Positions 33,055-44,400 of a DNA stretch of 64,000 bases are shown in pieces. The notes beneath the pieces are model-generated. The model had not been told where the DNA came from. It worked only from the letters and a program-made list of their open reading frames with translations, and searched no databases. The translations under genes were made by a program, and so were the position numbers. How positions within the stretch are numbered: position 1 is the stretch's first letter; the number at the start of each line of letters is the position of its first letter. The stretch covers positions 186,001 through 250,000 of the forward strand of contig JAWWUD010000060.1 in NCBI GenBank assembly GCA_033964015.1, given 5' to 3'. This stretch comes from Scolanthus callimorphus. Taxonomy: Eukaryota > Cnidaria > Anthozoa > Actiniaria > Edwardsiidae.

Positions 33055-34411
33055 CGTGTCTCTGTCTGCTCAGTGCATCAGCGTTGGTGTTGTGCTTGCC
33101 GGCCCGGTACTCTATCCTGAAGTTGAAGCTTGCTAACTCTGCTGCCCATCTCTGCTCCACAGCCTTGAGCTTGCTCTTTGACTGGAGGTAAGTGAGCGGG
33201 TTGTTGTCAGTGTACACGGTGAACTCCGAGCACAGCAAGTACTCTCTGAATTTCTCGCATACAGCCCACTTGAGTGCCAGTAGCTCCAGCTTCATGGATG
33301 AGTAGTTGTCCATGTTGTTTTCTGACCCACGAAGACCTCGACTAGCATATTCTATGACCTTCAGCTTGCCATCTTGCTTCTGCGACAGCACCGCGCCTAA
33401 TCCCTTGTCTGATACAACCCTTGTCTCCACAACAAAGGGTTTGGTGTAGTCGGGATACGCCAGCACCGGGGCACTTGTCAGTCCTCGCCTCAGTTCCTCA
33501 AATGCTTGTTGGCACTCACTGCTCCAGTGCTCACTCCTTATCGTGCCTTGCTTCCCCTTCGCCATCCTGGACATCTCTGCCACCAGCTTGTGGAGGGGTG
33601 CTGCCTTCTGTGCGAAGCTCGGGACGAAGCGCCGGTAGTACGAGGCGAATCCAAGGAATGACCTCAGCTCTCTTAGCGTTGTTGGGGTCGGCCAGTTGGA
33701 CACTGCTTCTGTCTTTACTGGGTCAGTGGACACGCCCTCTGCTGACACCACGTGCCCCAGGTAGGTCACCCGGTCCTGGAAAAACTGGCACTTCCCTGGC
33801 TCTATCTTGAGACCATGCTCCCTCAGCTTTTGGAACACACGCTCGAGTCTCTGAAGATGGTCTGTCACTCCTCCACTGTACACAATGACGTCATCAAGGT
33901 ACACCAGCAGGACCTTCAGGATGTCGTCGCGGAAGATGTTGGTCATCAGGCGCTGGAAGGTGGCGGGCGCGTTGCAAAAGCCAAAGGGCATTCTGTTATA
34001 TTCGAACAACCCCATTGGACTTGTGAACGCGGTCCTGTGTCGGTCCGCTGGATGCATCTCCACTTGGTTATATGCGGATGCCAAGTCGATTGTCGAGAAG
34101 TACTGTGCCCCACCAAGTGCATCCAGTGACTCGTCTATCCTTGGTAAGGGGTACGCAACTCGTCTAGTCTTCACGTTGAGGCGGCGATAGTCAACACACA
34201 GGCGCAGCGACCCAGACTTCTTCCGCACCAGAACGATCGGGGAGGCGTAGTCACTCTGGCTCAGCCGGATGACTCCACGGTCGAGGAGTACTTGCAGATG
34301 CTCCTTCACCTCCTCGAACTGGTTGGGCGGAATCCGTCTGTGTCGCTGGTTGACGGGGATGTCATCCTCAGTGTGGATACGGTGCTGTACCGTCGGTGTA
34401 CATCCTAACTC
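32927..34411 (-). pseudogene. Gypsy reverse transcriptase and RNase H
   Basis: RT motifs in order: GVIRLSQSDYASPIVLVRKK, LRLCVDYRRLN, FSTIDLASAYNQVE (catalytic Asp), MPFGFCNAPATFQRLM, VYLDDVIVYSGG (YLDD-type DD pair), KCQFFQDRVTYLGHVVS and LRSFLGFASYYRRFVP. RNase H follows with ETRVVSDKGLGAVLSQ, KLELLALKWAVCEKFREYLL, FTVYTDNNPLTYLQ and [15 protein letters not shown]. The first methionine is at 34309, but the frame is open upstream to an in-frame TAG at 34412-34414 and continues beyond it. The enzyme would copy the element's RNA in cytoplasmic particles. Confidence 0.95.
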
Positions 34412-35262
34412 CTACCCGTCATGGAAGAACACGTCCTGATACTCCTGGAGAATCCTCTGCGCCTCCCGCATCTCCTCTTCAGTCCCCGTGAAGCCATCAA
34501 GAAATGACTGTTGAGGTGGTCTGTCCTGGTCCAGCACTGCGGCAGCTCTGTCCGGGGTCTGTGAGGATGCACCCAGACAGTCTGCACCGATTGCACAGGA
34601 CACCACCACCTCCCTGACTCCCACAGTAAAAGCCAGCTTCTCTCTGTTTGCCACCTCTGCTGCCTGGATGGTCCCGAGACACGTCCTCCTCTTCAGGTTC
34701 ACTGCTCTGCCTGTAGGGTTGGTCACCTGGATGGTGAAGTATGGTCTTGAGGCATCCACCAGCGTTGCTGCCACCTGGAGTCTTCCTGGTAGGGTGGTAC
34801 TGAGCGGCTCCATCAATGCATTTGCTCCACAGGGTGTGCCTGTGACAGCAATGTCCATTACTTAGTTTGGTGGGACCCACACATCCCTGTTGCCAGCAAC
34901 CTTGACCAGCCTCCGCTTCACAGGTCTCTGACTTTGCCCTGATGAAGTGCTTGCATTGCCTTCCAGCATCTCCGCCCACTTAGGGATCTTTGCTAGCACG
35001 TTCATCCCCAGGACTCCAGGTTGTCTCCTCCTCTGCTTGACAATGGCCGCTGTGTCCCTGAGGACCAGCACTCCACACTTGGGGATTTTCACTCCTCCCA
35101 CGACGATTTCTAGCTCCAGGTACCCAAGGTAAGGGATTTCAAGACCGTTTGCGCCACAGAGACTCAGCATCTTCTCGCCGCCTCATACTCTTCCGCATAC
35201 GTCCTTGAGCTTCTCCTTGTAGAAGTTCTCCGTCACAGGGACACCATGGAACCAGTGTCGAC
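34412..35262 (-). pseudogene. Gypsy protease and protease-RT linker, frameshifted
   Basis: A retroviral-type aspartic protease site, VECLVDTGSMVS, is read at about 35246-35270. A stop follows four codons after DTGS in that frame, while VTENFYKEKLKDVCGRV continues one base over. The next frame, 34862-35170, gives ANGLEIPYLGYLELEIVVGG and VLRDTAAIVKQRRRQPGVLG, a protease C-terminal region with the LG-NVL-like flap partner (LGMNVL). The linker 34412-34858 (RAAAVLDQDRPPQQS...) leads in frame to the RT except for one TAG. At least two frameshifts lie within 350 bases. Confidence 0.85.
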
Positions 35263-35439
35263 CAGGCACTCCACCTCCACGCCGGCCAACTTCGCTGTGG
35301 TGGTTGGTGTACCACCAACTAGTTTTGGAAGGGGTGAGCCACTTTACCGCCTGGCTCACTGCGGAAGAGGGTTGGCGTTTCCCGCCTTCTTCTCGGGTTG
35401 TCCATCCTTCCTGCTTGACTCGCTTGTAGGTTGCGTCGG

Positions 35440-35811
35440 GCACTTCCTGGCAAAATGCCCCTCCTCTCCGCATCGGTAGCAGCCGCTGGGGCGAGGTCTT
35501 GACAGCCCAGCAGACAGAAGTTAGTTTAACGTCTCCTGCTGCCGGTTGAGGACCTCCCGTTGCTGCTCGATGTGCATCATCAGCGACTGCTGCTGACGTC
35601 GCATCTCCTCCGCCAGCACTTTCTGCCCAGAGATGAGGTCCGTCAGTACCCTCTTCTTGCCAACCACCTCCGAACATCCGACATCCAGGCCATCCTCATC
35701 CTCCACCACTGCCTCCCTTGCTGTCGCTGAGCGTCGGGGTAGTGGGTCCTCCTCCATGTAGCGGTCAACCTCTAGGCGCACGTCCTGCAAGGTGGCAGCT
35801 GGATGGTCTCT
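35440..35811 (-). pseudogene. Gypsy gag remnant with CCHC zinc knuckle
   Basis: The frame at 35521-35790 (MQDVRLEVDRYMEEDPLPRR..., QQQSLMMHIEQQREVLNRQQ) is the C-terminal, coiled-coil-like part of gag. Downstream at 35440-35481, in another frame, CYRCGEEGHFARKC is a perfect CX2CX4HX4C knuckle for RNA packaging. The N-terminal matrix/capsid part has been lost together with most of the 5' LTR. Confidence 0.88.
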
Positions 35812-35813
35812 GC

Positions 35814-35904
35814 ATGCACAGCCGGTAGGTTAAGAAAGCTAAAATAATCAAAATTGTAGAGTCTGTAGTTATTTCAAAAACATGTCTCTAGTGACCCTGT
35901 CACA
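35814..35904 (-). repeat. 5' LTR remnant (first 91 bp)
   Basis: Matches 31151-31241 with two transitions. The match stops abruptly at 35814, where gag-coding sequence begins, so a deletion joins the inside of the LTR to the inside of gag. Confidence 0.9.
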
Positions 35905-35909
35905 CTTGT

Positions 35910-36270
35910 AATGACATTTCTTTCGCAATTCTGGGTCAATTGAGTTGTTGAAATTATTTGTATTTTTACTCCGTAGATCGAAGATAAGATCATCTAGTTT
36001 TCTTAGATCACGTTCACGAAGGCCGTTTTGTGATTTTCCAATCGCTACGTGAAATTCATTATTTTCTATCATAGTGAAGAAGAAACAATCATTTCGATCG
36101 ACACCAGTTGCAATTAAACTCATTAGGGGTTAAACAGCGTAATTCGTTAGAAGGTAGCTGTAGACATCTGCGTCGCAGAAGAAAGCTACGCTTGCACATT
36201 TCACATTGGATACTTGAACTGTTAGACTTTCCGGTTGAATCACAGTTTTGGTCGGTAGTCATTGATAGAA
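35910..36270 (-). pseudogene. Possible degenerate frame with Cys motif
   Basis: From an ATG near 36262 the minus strand reads MTTDQNCDSTGK...SIQCEMCKRSFLLRRRCL before a stop, and a second frame (MSLIATGVDRNDCFFFTMIE..., ending 35869) follows. The CEMCKRSF start is zinc-finger-like. It lies just downstream of the LINE ORF1 remnant and could be the start of that element's second ORF, but no endonuclease or RT motif is visible. Confidence 0.25.
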
Positions 36271-36356
36271 ACTAGGTTTGTTTTGTTTTTGGTAAACTAA
36301 GTTGATTTAATTTTAAGAGTGGAAAGCAAACCGCCCATATACTTGCCAGTGTGCAC

Positions 36357-37146
36357 TCAACAGTTAACTTGAGTTAAGCTGTCTTCTTTGTAAACTTTGC
36401 CATCTATGATTAACTTATCTCTTACAAATTTGGCTTTTAACTTCTTTTCCTTTGCCTCTTTTAGCTTCAGGTCAAGTCGTTTCCTTTCGATTATGATTTC
36501 TTTGGGGAAGTGTTCTGCTACTCCAATCTTAGTTCCTTTGAGCTTATGACCATTCCTTAAGATGAAGTATTTGTCCCGGAAGCGAACAAACTTTGCCATA
36601 AGTGGTCTTGTTCCATTCTCCTCTATGTCCCCCATCCTGTGTGTTCTTTCGATTTCAATTATCTGCATTGGTGATTTTCATTGTGTTAGACAGTGTATGA
36701 GATACTTTTTGAAATGGATTTTCTTCTTCTCTTTCTGGGATGTTGTAGAACACGAGATTGCAACCCATCGACCTCCCTCTGATATCAATCATCTCTCTGT
36801 TTAGTTTTTCTTTTTTCCCCGCCAGCACGTTTACTTTCGCTTCTGCAGCAGTAACTTTTGCATTTTGTTTCTCTTGTTCTTTTTGGAGATCAGTTGTCTG
36901 ATCGCTGATAAATGTGTATGACTGCTGTAAATCAGCGATGTCGTGATTGATACCAGAAATGCTCTCTTCTATGACATCAAGCTTATCGAGTTTTTTTACT
37001 CATATTCATCACCAGAATAGCGAGTTTTTTTAGATCCCATTCATCATCACCACTTCCATTTTTAACAGTTTACAGTTGGGTTTCATCGGACTGCTTAGAA
37101 AGGAATTATTTAGATCATCCACGGAGCGCTTGCCAGTTGCTGCCAT
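36357..37146 (-). pseudogene. LINE ORF1p remnant (L1-type coiled coil and RNA-binding domain)
   Basis: The start MAATGKRSVDDLNNSFLSSP is read at 37146. A coiled-coil-like stretch (QKEQEKQNAKVTAAEAKVNV) and GRSMGCNLVFYNIPERE follow, then, in the frame ending at 36357, QIIEIERTHRMGDIEENGTR, PLMAKFVRFRDKYFILRNGH, LKGTKIGVAEHFPKEI and DKLIIDGKVYKED. The NLVFYNIPE...IERTHRMG...RP-MAKF-RF-D...G--I-VAEHFPKEI series is that of the L1 ORF1p RRM and C-terminal domain, an RNA-binding chaperone. The pieces lie in different frames, so it is a pseudogene. Confidence 0.75.
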
Positions 37147-37335
37147 ACTGTGTAATCCGATATCTCGTTGGAAGAGCTGGACTTACCTTAGCGGAACGTC
37201 AGGAATTTGTATCATATCAGTCCTCAGTTTAGTTAAGTTTAGTTTAGTTCGTCCGCGGTTCTCTCTGTATAAAGAAAAGGGAGTAAAAGATACCATTGGG
37301 GGCGTTGTTTCCGAGTCAAAGCTTAGCGAGGGCTT

Positions 37336-37872
37336 TTACAATAGCCCCCGATAGCTACTGTATAAATTATAAAGATCAATGGAATTTCCATGCACACCAT
37401 CGCGCAAAACCTCACAGGATGGACTTGTGAAGCCCTTGTGGTGCCAAAAGTAAGCGCGCGGTAGCGGTTCAAGGACTACACGCAAGTACTGGTTTAGAAT
37501 ACCAGCAGGGTGGTTAAATTCCACAGTGGGACTATTCAAGTGGCCCCGCGGGTAACGCCACAAACAGCTACAACAGAAACTCCATACGCGTTTAAGAGGA
37601 GCTGAGTAAGCTCCTCTATGTCAGAACCGACAACCTCAGGGCGCCGGGAAGAAAGGTCGTTTGTGCCGATTTCCAACACAATAACTTGAGGAGAATATTG
37701 AGAAACCCTGTAGAGCTCACGATTACGGATAGAAGGTACGGTAGTGTCCCCAACCCCGTGAAGAAAAATACTCATAACCTGGAGACAGGAAATAAAAATC
37801 AAGATGAGCCAGACCACTCTTATTCTTTAGAAACGTTAGCATGTGGCGGACGAAGGAATGTCCCAATATGAG
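37336..37872 (-). pseudogene. SGNH/GDSL-type hydrolase fragment, retroelement-associated
   Basis: The minus strand reads LILGHSFVRHMLTFLKNKSG (block I, GHS in place of GDS), then HGVGDTTVPSIRNRELYRVS, VIVLEIGTNDLSSRRPEVVG (block III, GTND) and, after a frameshift near 37,560, AGILNQYLRVVLEPLPRAYF and CEVLRDGVHGNSIDLYNLYS (block V, DGVH with the catalytic Asp and His). All SGNH landmarks are present. Such hydrolases occur as accessory ORFs in some retroelements (Ngaro/DIRS-type, and CR1/L2 ORF1). Which one this came from is not visible. Confidence 0.7.
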
Positions 37873-37879
37873 AACCCTC

Positions 37880-40800
37880 GGTGAAGACGAGTGAGCTGTC
37901 ATTATCTCAAGTACAGATAATCGCGGTCAAGAAAGAAAGAGGGTTAAAAATGCCTCTCTAGATCAATAAGGGTCTAAACGAAAGATGTAACTTAATATTA
38001 CCAAACTCTTTCCTCGGAGAAGTGGTGAGACAAAGAATGAAAAACACGAAAAGGCTGTAAAAGCGGGTGATCATCACTAGGACCAAATGCTGTTCGACCG
38101 CGTTGCAGGGCTCGAATGACTTGCTCTGTTGAGCTTGTAATTCGATCCCACCATGACACACAGCCCTCCTTCCGATAAATGCCTTACATCACGTGTACTT
38201 AGTGTACATATTAGATACATGGGGGCGAGCGCATAAAAATCCTATTCGCGCGCAAATATTTTATTTATTACAAAACAGAAGCATTGGTCAGTAGGTACGC
38301 AAATTTTTAAGGCGATCAGATAACGTTGAAAGCCAATAACTGGCCTTGCAAAATATGTGTCGTCACGCAAATAGTTAGGCCACCTTCAATTCGGCGGAGT
38401 TCTTCTGATATTCAGTTACCATGACCGGCACTACTCGGTATGTATTTGGTCTGGATCGAGGATAAACCATAATTCGGTAGCTCCATATACTACAGACATA
38501 AAAGAGAGAGACGCCAGTGTCTATGGACTCTGTTTTAAAGTTGCTTGGCGTGTCGCACGAAGGGGAAAATGGAAGCAGCCTGGCTTGAGGCACAAATAAA
38601 AATATATTCTGGTAAGAACAATATAAATCATAAGTCAAGATCAATGTATTTAAAAAACGTTTAACAGTGACGGGATTCGAAATAATTTCGAGTTATTATC
38701 CGGTGATCTACTCATTGAGATTCATCCTTTATGGAAACCGCTTTAGTTGAGAGCTTGTATAGAAAGTAACCACACTTGATCAATGTGCAAATAAGGCCGA
38801 AAAAAGGTCTGCAAAAGCAACTCCCGCATACTTTATTATAGACTGGTGGTTCCACCTTAGCCTGACAGTACAGGACTAATAGAGTCAATGATCACGCGAA
38901 CGAGTCACGAAAGAGTGTAAAATGACACGACAATTTAGGAATTTTTCTGCTCTATATCTTGTATCTGGAGTAATCTCGAGGAAGTTTCTTTTGTTTTATC
39001 TTTTGGAAAAACGGCTTGTTTGGCCATTCGTTTTGATTAAAATGTATGCGCGCTACCCTGAATGCAGTTGCCTTTGGGAATTTATCAAAGTCAACGAGGG
39101 AATGGACAGAACATACTCTACCAACCGAACAATCGTAAATAATAACCCTGGACTTTACATAAATATTATCGCCGGATTAGTCATGTGCATTGCGAGTCGT
39201 GCTCATTTTTATCAACACTCACACTTTAATTTGCTCTTTTAAGGGGGTTTCAGCTTACTGAGCAGCAGCTTCAACTCGGGATCGAAATCCACTTTATTGA
39301 TGGGGCACTGTGCAAAATGTGGATGAAAATGTGGGACCGCAGAGACAAAAATAAGAAAGCAACATACCAAACGCATAACGTCTCCCATTGCAACAAGATA
39401 AGTCGTGTGCCAATATTCTTGTCAGCTTGAGCAGGATCGTAGACTAGGCAAGTTTAAAATCGTGCAAGATATAAGCTATTTTTCTCATTGAAAGTGTGAC
39501 AAGGAGATGCTACATCCTAAAAGATGCGTGACAATGATTGAGCTGCTTACGGTTAGTTTGTTTAGTATAGTTTGTATCAAGTTAAATAAAACAATTTATT
39601 GGGTACACGGCCATTCCACGTTCTTTAATAACACGTTCTCTCTTCGTGCAAGAATATTTCCAGATGAAAAATTAAAGGAATGACCGAGGATAAGAATACG
39701 AAAAATGGTGAGAAATAACAAGAACAAGAACACGAACACGAATAATTACTATTATTATTCAGCACATCGACGCACTGCCCAATATGGTCATTGGAACGTC
39801 AATATCTGTCTTCTGTACGTGACATATGTTCTGCGATATAGGGAAATATAATGTGTTGATCTCGTATTTAATACGCAAAAGTAAATCATTTCTGGGATTT
39901 TTTGTGCTATCGATGTGCTGAAGAATAAAACCATTATCCTGCTCGATTCTTGCAGAATATCCTCGTCCCTCGTCGGCGAATTATCAGACGAAGTTCTGCG
40001 CAATCCCGCAGGATAATGGTTAGATATAGACATTAAAATAATAAAATAAGTTAAAACTTAAAAAATAAAGATTAGAATCAAGAAATCACTTGCCTGTAAT
40101 AATAAAAGAATGGTCCATGCTTAGCGTGCGTATATCCAGTTCTGTAGCACGCAGATAGTTGATAAAGCACGTTGGTAGCGTAAGAGTTTCTCGAGCCGCA
40201 GGCGAAGTGGTTCGGTTTTTGGGAAAATTGGTAATATTGGAAATAGCTCGCAACGAGTCAGCAGCATATCCCGCGAACTCTCCTCGTCTCCTGCCTCTTT
40301 TGGACTCGAAGGGGCTGCAGTTGTGATGTCGTCCAGGCCACGAAAATTGAAAAATTAGCAGAAAATGTAGATAATATGAAAGCTTTTAACATTCGTAAAA
40401 TTAATCATTTTACCTGGAACGGATATTCTACATTTTGTTTTTCATGCATTTTCCCAACATTCTAATGTTCGAAATTTCCATTTTTAATTGTTTCACTTTT
40501 AAACTACCATTTGTGTACAAATTGTACACAATAAAGAGAATATGAAAGTAATATGTGCACTGATCCATTTTGTGCACTGATCCATTTTGTTGTTGTTTCT
40601 ATTTGTATTTTCAGGCCCGTAGCAAGGTCGAAGAAACTTTTCAATTTTAAGTTATGAAACTTTTAAATTTTAGAGCGTGAAAATGCTATAAAATTTGACC
40701 TTCGAAATTATAAAGTTTTGAACTAAACACATTTAAGGATTAAAACACTGTGTTACGGCGGCGTTAGCTCGTGAGAATGGCACACCAAAATTTTTAATCA

Positions 40801-41480
40801 ATCCTTATTAATAAGTTATTTCTTTTTGCCATAGTCTCTAGTCCATTCTATAAGCTTTGCAACGAGATATAGGTTGACATGTTTTGGTTAAACTAAGGAC
40901 GTGCATGACTTTTTTTCCGGGGACGTGCGCGAAGGTTCTCAGTAACCTTAAAGAATACCTTGGTTCGGAGTTGTCTAGTAATGACAGATGAAGAAAAACA
41001 TAAGGAAGAAATGCCTGATATATGTAAGAGAACCCGGTAGCTCACACCATATCTAGTTTAAAGGGCACCCACCAGAGAACAAATAACCTTTCCATTTTCT
41101 AGAAAATCTAATTTTAACTCCAAAATATCGTGAAATAGAGTCAACTAGCGAAATTATATATACCTTTACCTGATTCAGCTAACAATCTTTCGTGAACATC
41201 CTATGGTGAGGAACAGCAAGAAGCGGCATTCATTTTCTCTTTTCAAATATTCCCCGTAGCGCTTGTTGCATTCTACTATTGAACTCACTTGGACTCATCC
41301 CTTAAAAAAATAATTACACTTCATAATACAATGTCTTGGATTTTTTCAAGTGATTCTGGCGATGGTCACGGAAATTACATTGTGATTTATCCTTTCCATG
41401 GTAACGCAAAATCATTAAGATTGAATACCATTCATTACAGTACAAGAAGAATCCTGCTTACCTACCATTGTCAACAAAAA
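37880..41480. other. Intergenic stretch before the PAN gene
   Basis: Only unsupported frames (38375-38644 minus, 38922-39242 plus). (AAC/AAG ACACGAA)n-like runs at about 39715-39745 and an AT-rich segment at 40.4-41.3 kb are seen. The promoter of the gene starting at 41491 should lie here, but no element could be named. Confidence 0.4.
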
Positions 41481-41490
41481 TGTATTCAAG

Positions 41491-44400
41491 ATGAACGTTT
41501 ATTTTGCGATACTTTTCATGCACCTTATCCGGTCAGTTCACTTGAAAAAATGCAGCAATTCCCTCCTCCTGACAGAACTCGATTCATATTTCAAGAACCA
41601 CAAATACAAGACTACGAAAGTATGCACCGAAGTCAGAGAATGCTTGGAAATGTGCTTTACAGATGAAAGATGCTACAGTATCAATTTCTGCCTTAAATCA
41701 AGAACATGCGAGCTTAATGATGCCAGAAAAGAGTTCTTTCCGCAAGATTTTATCGAAAGAAAGGGGTCCATCTATGGGTTTGACAGTAATAAGGTAATTT
41801 CTAGTTCTAGGTATTTTTATAAAGATATACTACTGTGCATGTTGTTAAATAGTATAAGTCTGAGGATCTTCTAGCGTCACAGAATAAAAATATTTTTCGA
41901 TGCTACAGATATCTAAGCAATCATCAAAGCCATCCACCCTAAAGTTGCAAATATGAGTCATTTCCCTTGTTTAGGTGAACAATTATTTCGTCCAACAATA
42001 CGCCGGCCATATATATTTTCTGGATATACAGCTGCCTTAGAAAATTTCTCCTCGAGTACCACAATGGTTGACAGAAAACACAAGTTTATTTGAAGATGAA
42101 ACAATTCCAAGGCTTTGGTGGACAATAGTCCTGTATCAAAGTAATAATTAGGGATATTCACATTCTTTCTAGAAGCTATATATCTTACTTCCTGGTAAGA
42201 TATATAGCTTACCAAGGGGTTTTAATTAAAACACAGTAAAACATCATTGATGTTACTCATTAACTGTAGTAACAACAAAAAAAAATTTGAAATTGAACTC
42301 TGAAATTCGTTTTCAGTTTGTTTTTGTTATTTGCAATGTTTTCTTTTCACAAGAACTTCCACAGAAGTTTGCAATGCACATGGACCGCGAATGGATTCTT
42401 TTTTTATTTCGTTTAAAATTTGAAGGTGTATGTTCACAATTCCATCATGATTTTCACGCGCACATTATGATATATCAAATTTTTGTGGGTTAGAAATATA
42501 GCGACGTCTCTCGTCTCAGGATGATATAGGACCCGCCAAGCGAAAAGCCATCTTATACGGTATTCGTCCAATTTCTCTTTTGAAGGGTTTTGAAGAGCGG
42601 CTAATGTGATCTAATCACTAAGAATATTTTCCATGCAATTTTCACAAGGCGAAGTAGAGCTTTGGTAGACATGGAGTTCCAGTTTTGTAAGGGTTTGTAT
42701 GGGAATTCCGAACTTCTTTAGCATTTTTTTCAAAAGTTTGAAATTCTATATAAGAACCCATTTTGCTTGGCGATGCTCATATATAATAGATGAAAATGAA
42801 GTACATGTGAAATGAAATCAGTTTTTACATCAGTTTTTTTTTCCACACATCGTATTGAAAGAAGTAAGCGCAGCAAGCTTGAATAGATTTCGGTAAAATA
42901 CTGCGATATTATGGCCGTTCAAAGTTTCGTATTTTGCTGTGACCTCTGGCTAGCACATTAAGCATTCAGGTAATCAGATGACACTGTTTCGTGACGTAAT
43001 TTTGTCTCTATACTTCAAGGCAAGATTAAAGAAAATGACAAAATTGGCTTGTTATGGCCCTCAGTCATGCAGCAGGGAATTCTTATAAAGACAGCTTATA
43101 ACCAGACCAGTTTTGTAAGGTTCGAAAGACTTCTATAGTTAGCAATGTAGGTTTTTAACGTGATCTCGCTCATAGTCTTTGTACAGAAGGAAACAAAATG
43201 ATGCGTCAAATTACATTAGTCGCATGTAGCTAGCCACAAAAAGCGTGACTTTGCGAGCGCATAGCTTCGCGGCTATTTATCAAATCTTTCTCGAACTTGG
43301 TCAGCATGTTTGTCTAATAATGTTTTATCCAGAGATCCGAAAACAAAAATCGTTTCATATACACTATCAAATTTGCAAGCAGACGAAGCCCCTGGAGAGA
43401 TCCTGTTCCAAAATGAAGAGTGCCAACAGTCACGCTGTCAGCGGCTACTACCCAGTCGAGGTAAATGGAAAGATCAGGACCGTCTACTGCGACATGGAGA
43501 AATTTGGTGAGTGAATGAACTTGTTCCATGTGATAGACATCGAGACAATATTCCGAATCAGAGAGAATTGGCGAGTGAAAGAACTTGTTCCATGTGATAG
43601 ACATCGAATTCACCAGAGTCAGAGAGATTTGGTGAGTGAAAGAAAGAGCTTGTTCCATGTGATAGACATCGAAAACAAAAAACAGAATCAGTGAGATTTG
43701 GCAAGTGAAAGAGCTATTGTATCATCTGATAGACATTGAAATAACCAGAATCCAACTACCATTTTAGAGTTCCTGGATTCACCTTAAATAATCTTTCCAC
43801 AGGTGGAGGATGGACACTTGTTGCTTCCATCGATAGAGCGAGTATGAGTCATCAAAACCGTCACGAAACAAACTGCTTTAACGCCACCCTATGTGTTCCC
43901 AGCCCTCAGTCTCCGTTTCCAGCGCGAAAACTGGATGACTCCGATATCCATTCTCTGGCAAATGTCGAGGGTAAAACACGTTTTTGTTTTGATTGGTAAT
44001 GTCACGATTTTGGTATTAGAGCGGATTTCACATGACTGTCAAGACTTGTTATGTAATTGCGATTGCTTTGCGTTCTCATTGGCTACTCGTTTTTCTCAGC
44101 CAATCAAATTCCGTAGTAAATACAATTGTGTAATTACTCAGTAATTGGTTCGGCTTGCAATTGGCTGAGAAAAAAAGCCATTTAGGAGCAAGTCGAGATT
44201 TCTCTCGATTCTGATTGGCTCGTGATTGCTCAATTGCAATTGTTTTCACGACAGTCGTGTAAAAACCGCTCTAACGCAAAATAATCGTCTAGGTTTGTTT
44301 AATGGCCTTTCAGCTGCTAAGAGATAAGTAAACATTTGGAGTATTCTTTTGTACTATCAAGCGGAAGGAAATGGATTGTGAATTGGCATTTTTGATTTGT

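Larger units (their letters stand above)
30920..35904 (-). mobile_element. Gypsy (Ty3-like) LTR retrotransposon with deleted 5' region
   Basis: The element lies between identical CTTGT pentamers at 30915-30919 and 35905-35909, a 5-bp target duplication. On the minus strand it starts TGTGACAGGG and ends TTTTGGCA, so its LTR is TG...CA. The order is 5' LTR remnant, gag end, protease, RT, RNase H, integrase, polypurine tract, 3' LTR, which is the Ty3/gypsy order. The rest of the 5' LTR, the primer-binding site and the start of gag are missing between 35812 and 35814. The shared 91 LTR bases differ at two positions. Several frameshifts and one stop break the coding region. Confidence 0.92.

Noticed and set aside
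31320..35479. Many plus-strand frames of 60-129 codons
   Set aside because: They are antisense shadows of the GC-richer gypsy coding region on the minus strand.
38922..39242. 106-codon plus-strand frame
   Set aside because: No domain, no signal peptide or splice support; composition is that of the surrounding AT-rich DNA.
43893..44144. 83-codon plus-strand frame (and similar at 53112-53339)
   Set aside because: Mostly translation of the GAGCGG MITE; the first part overlaps PAN exon 3 in another frame.
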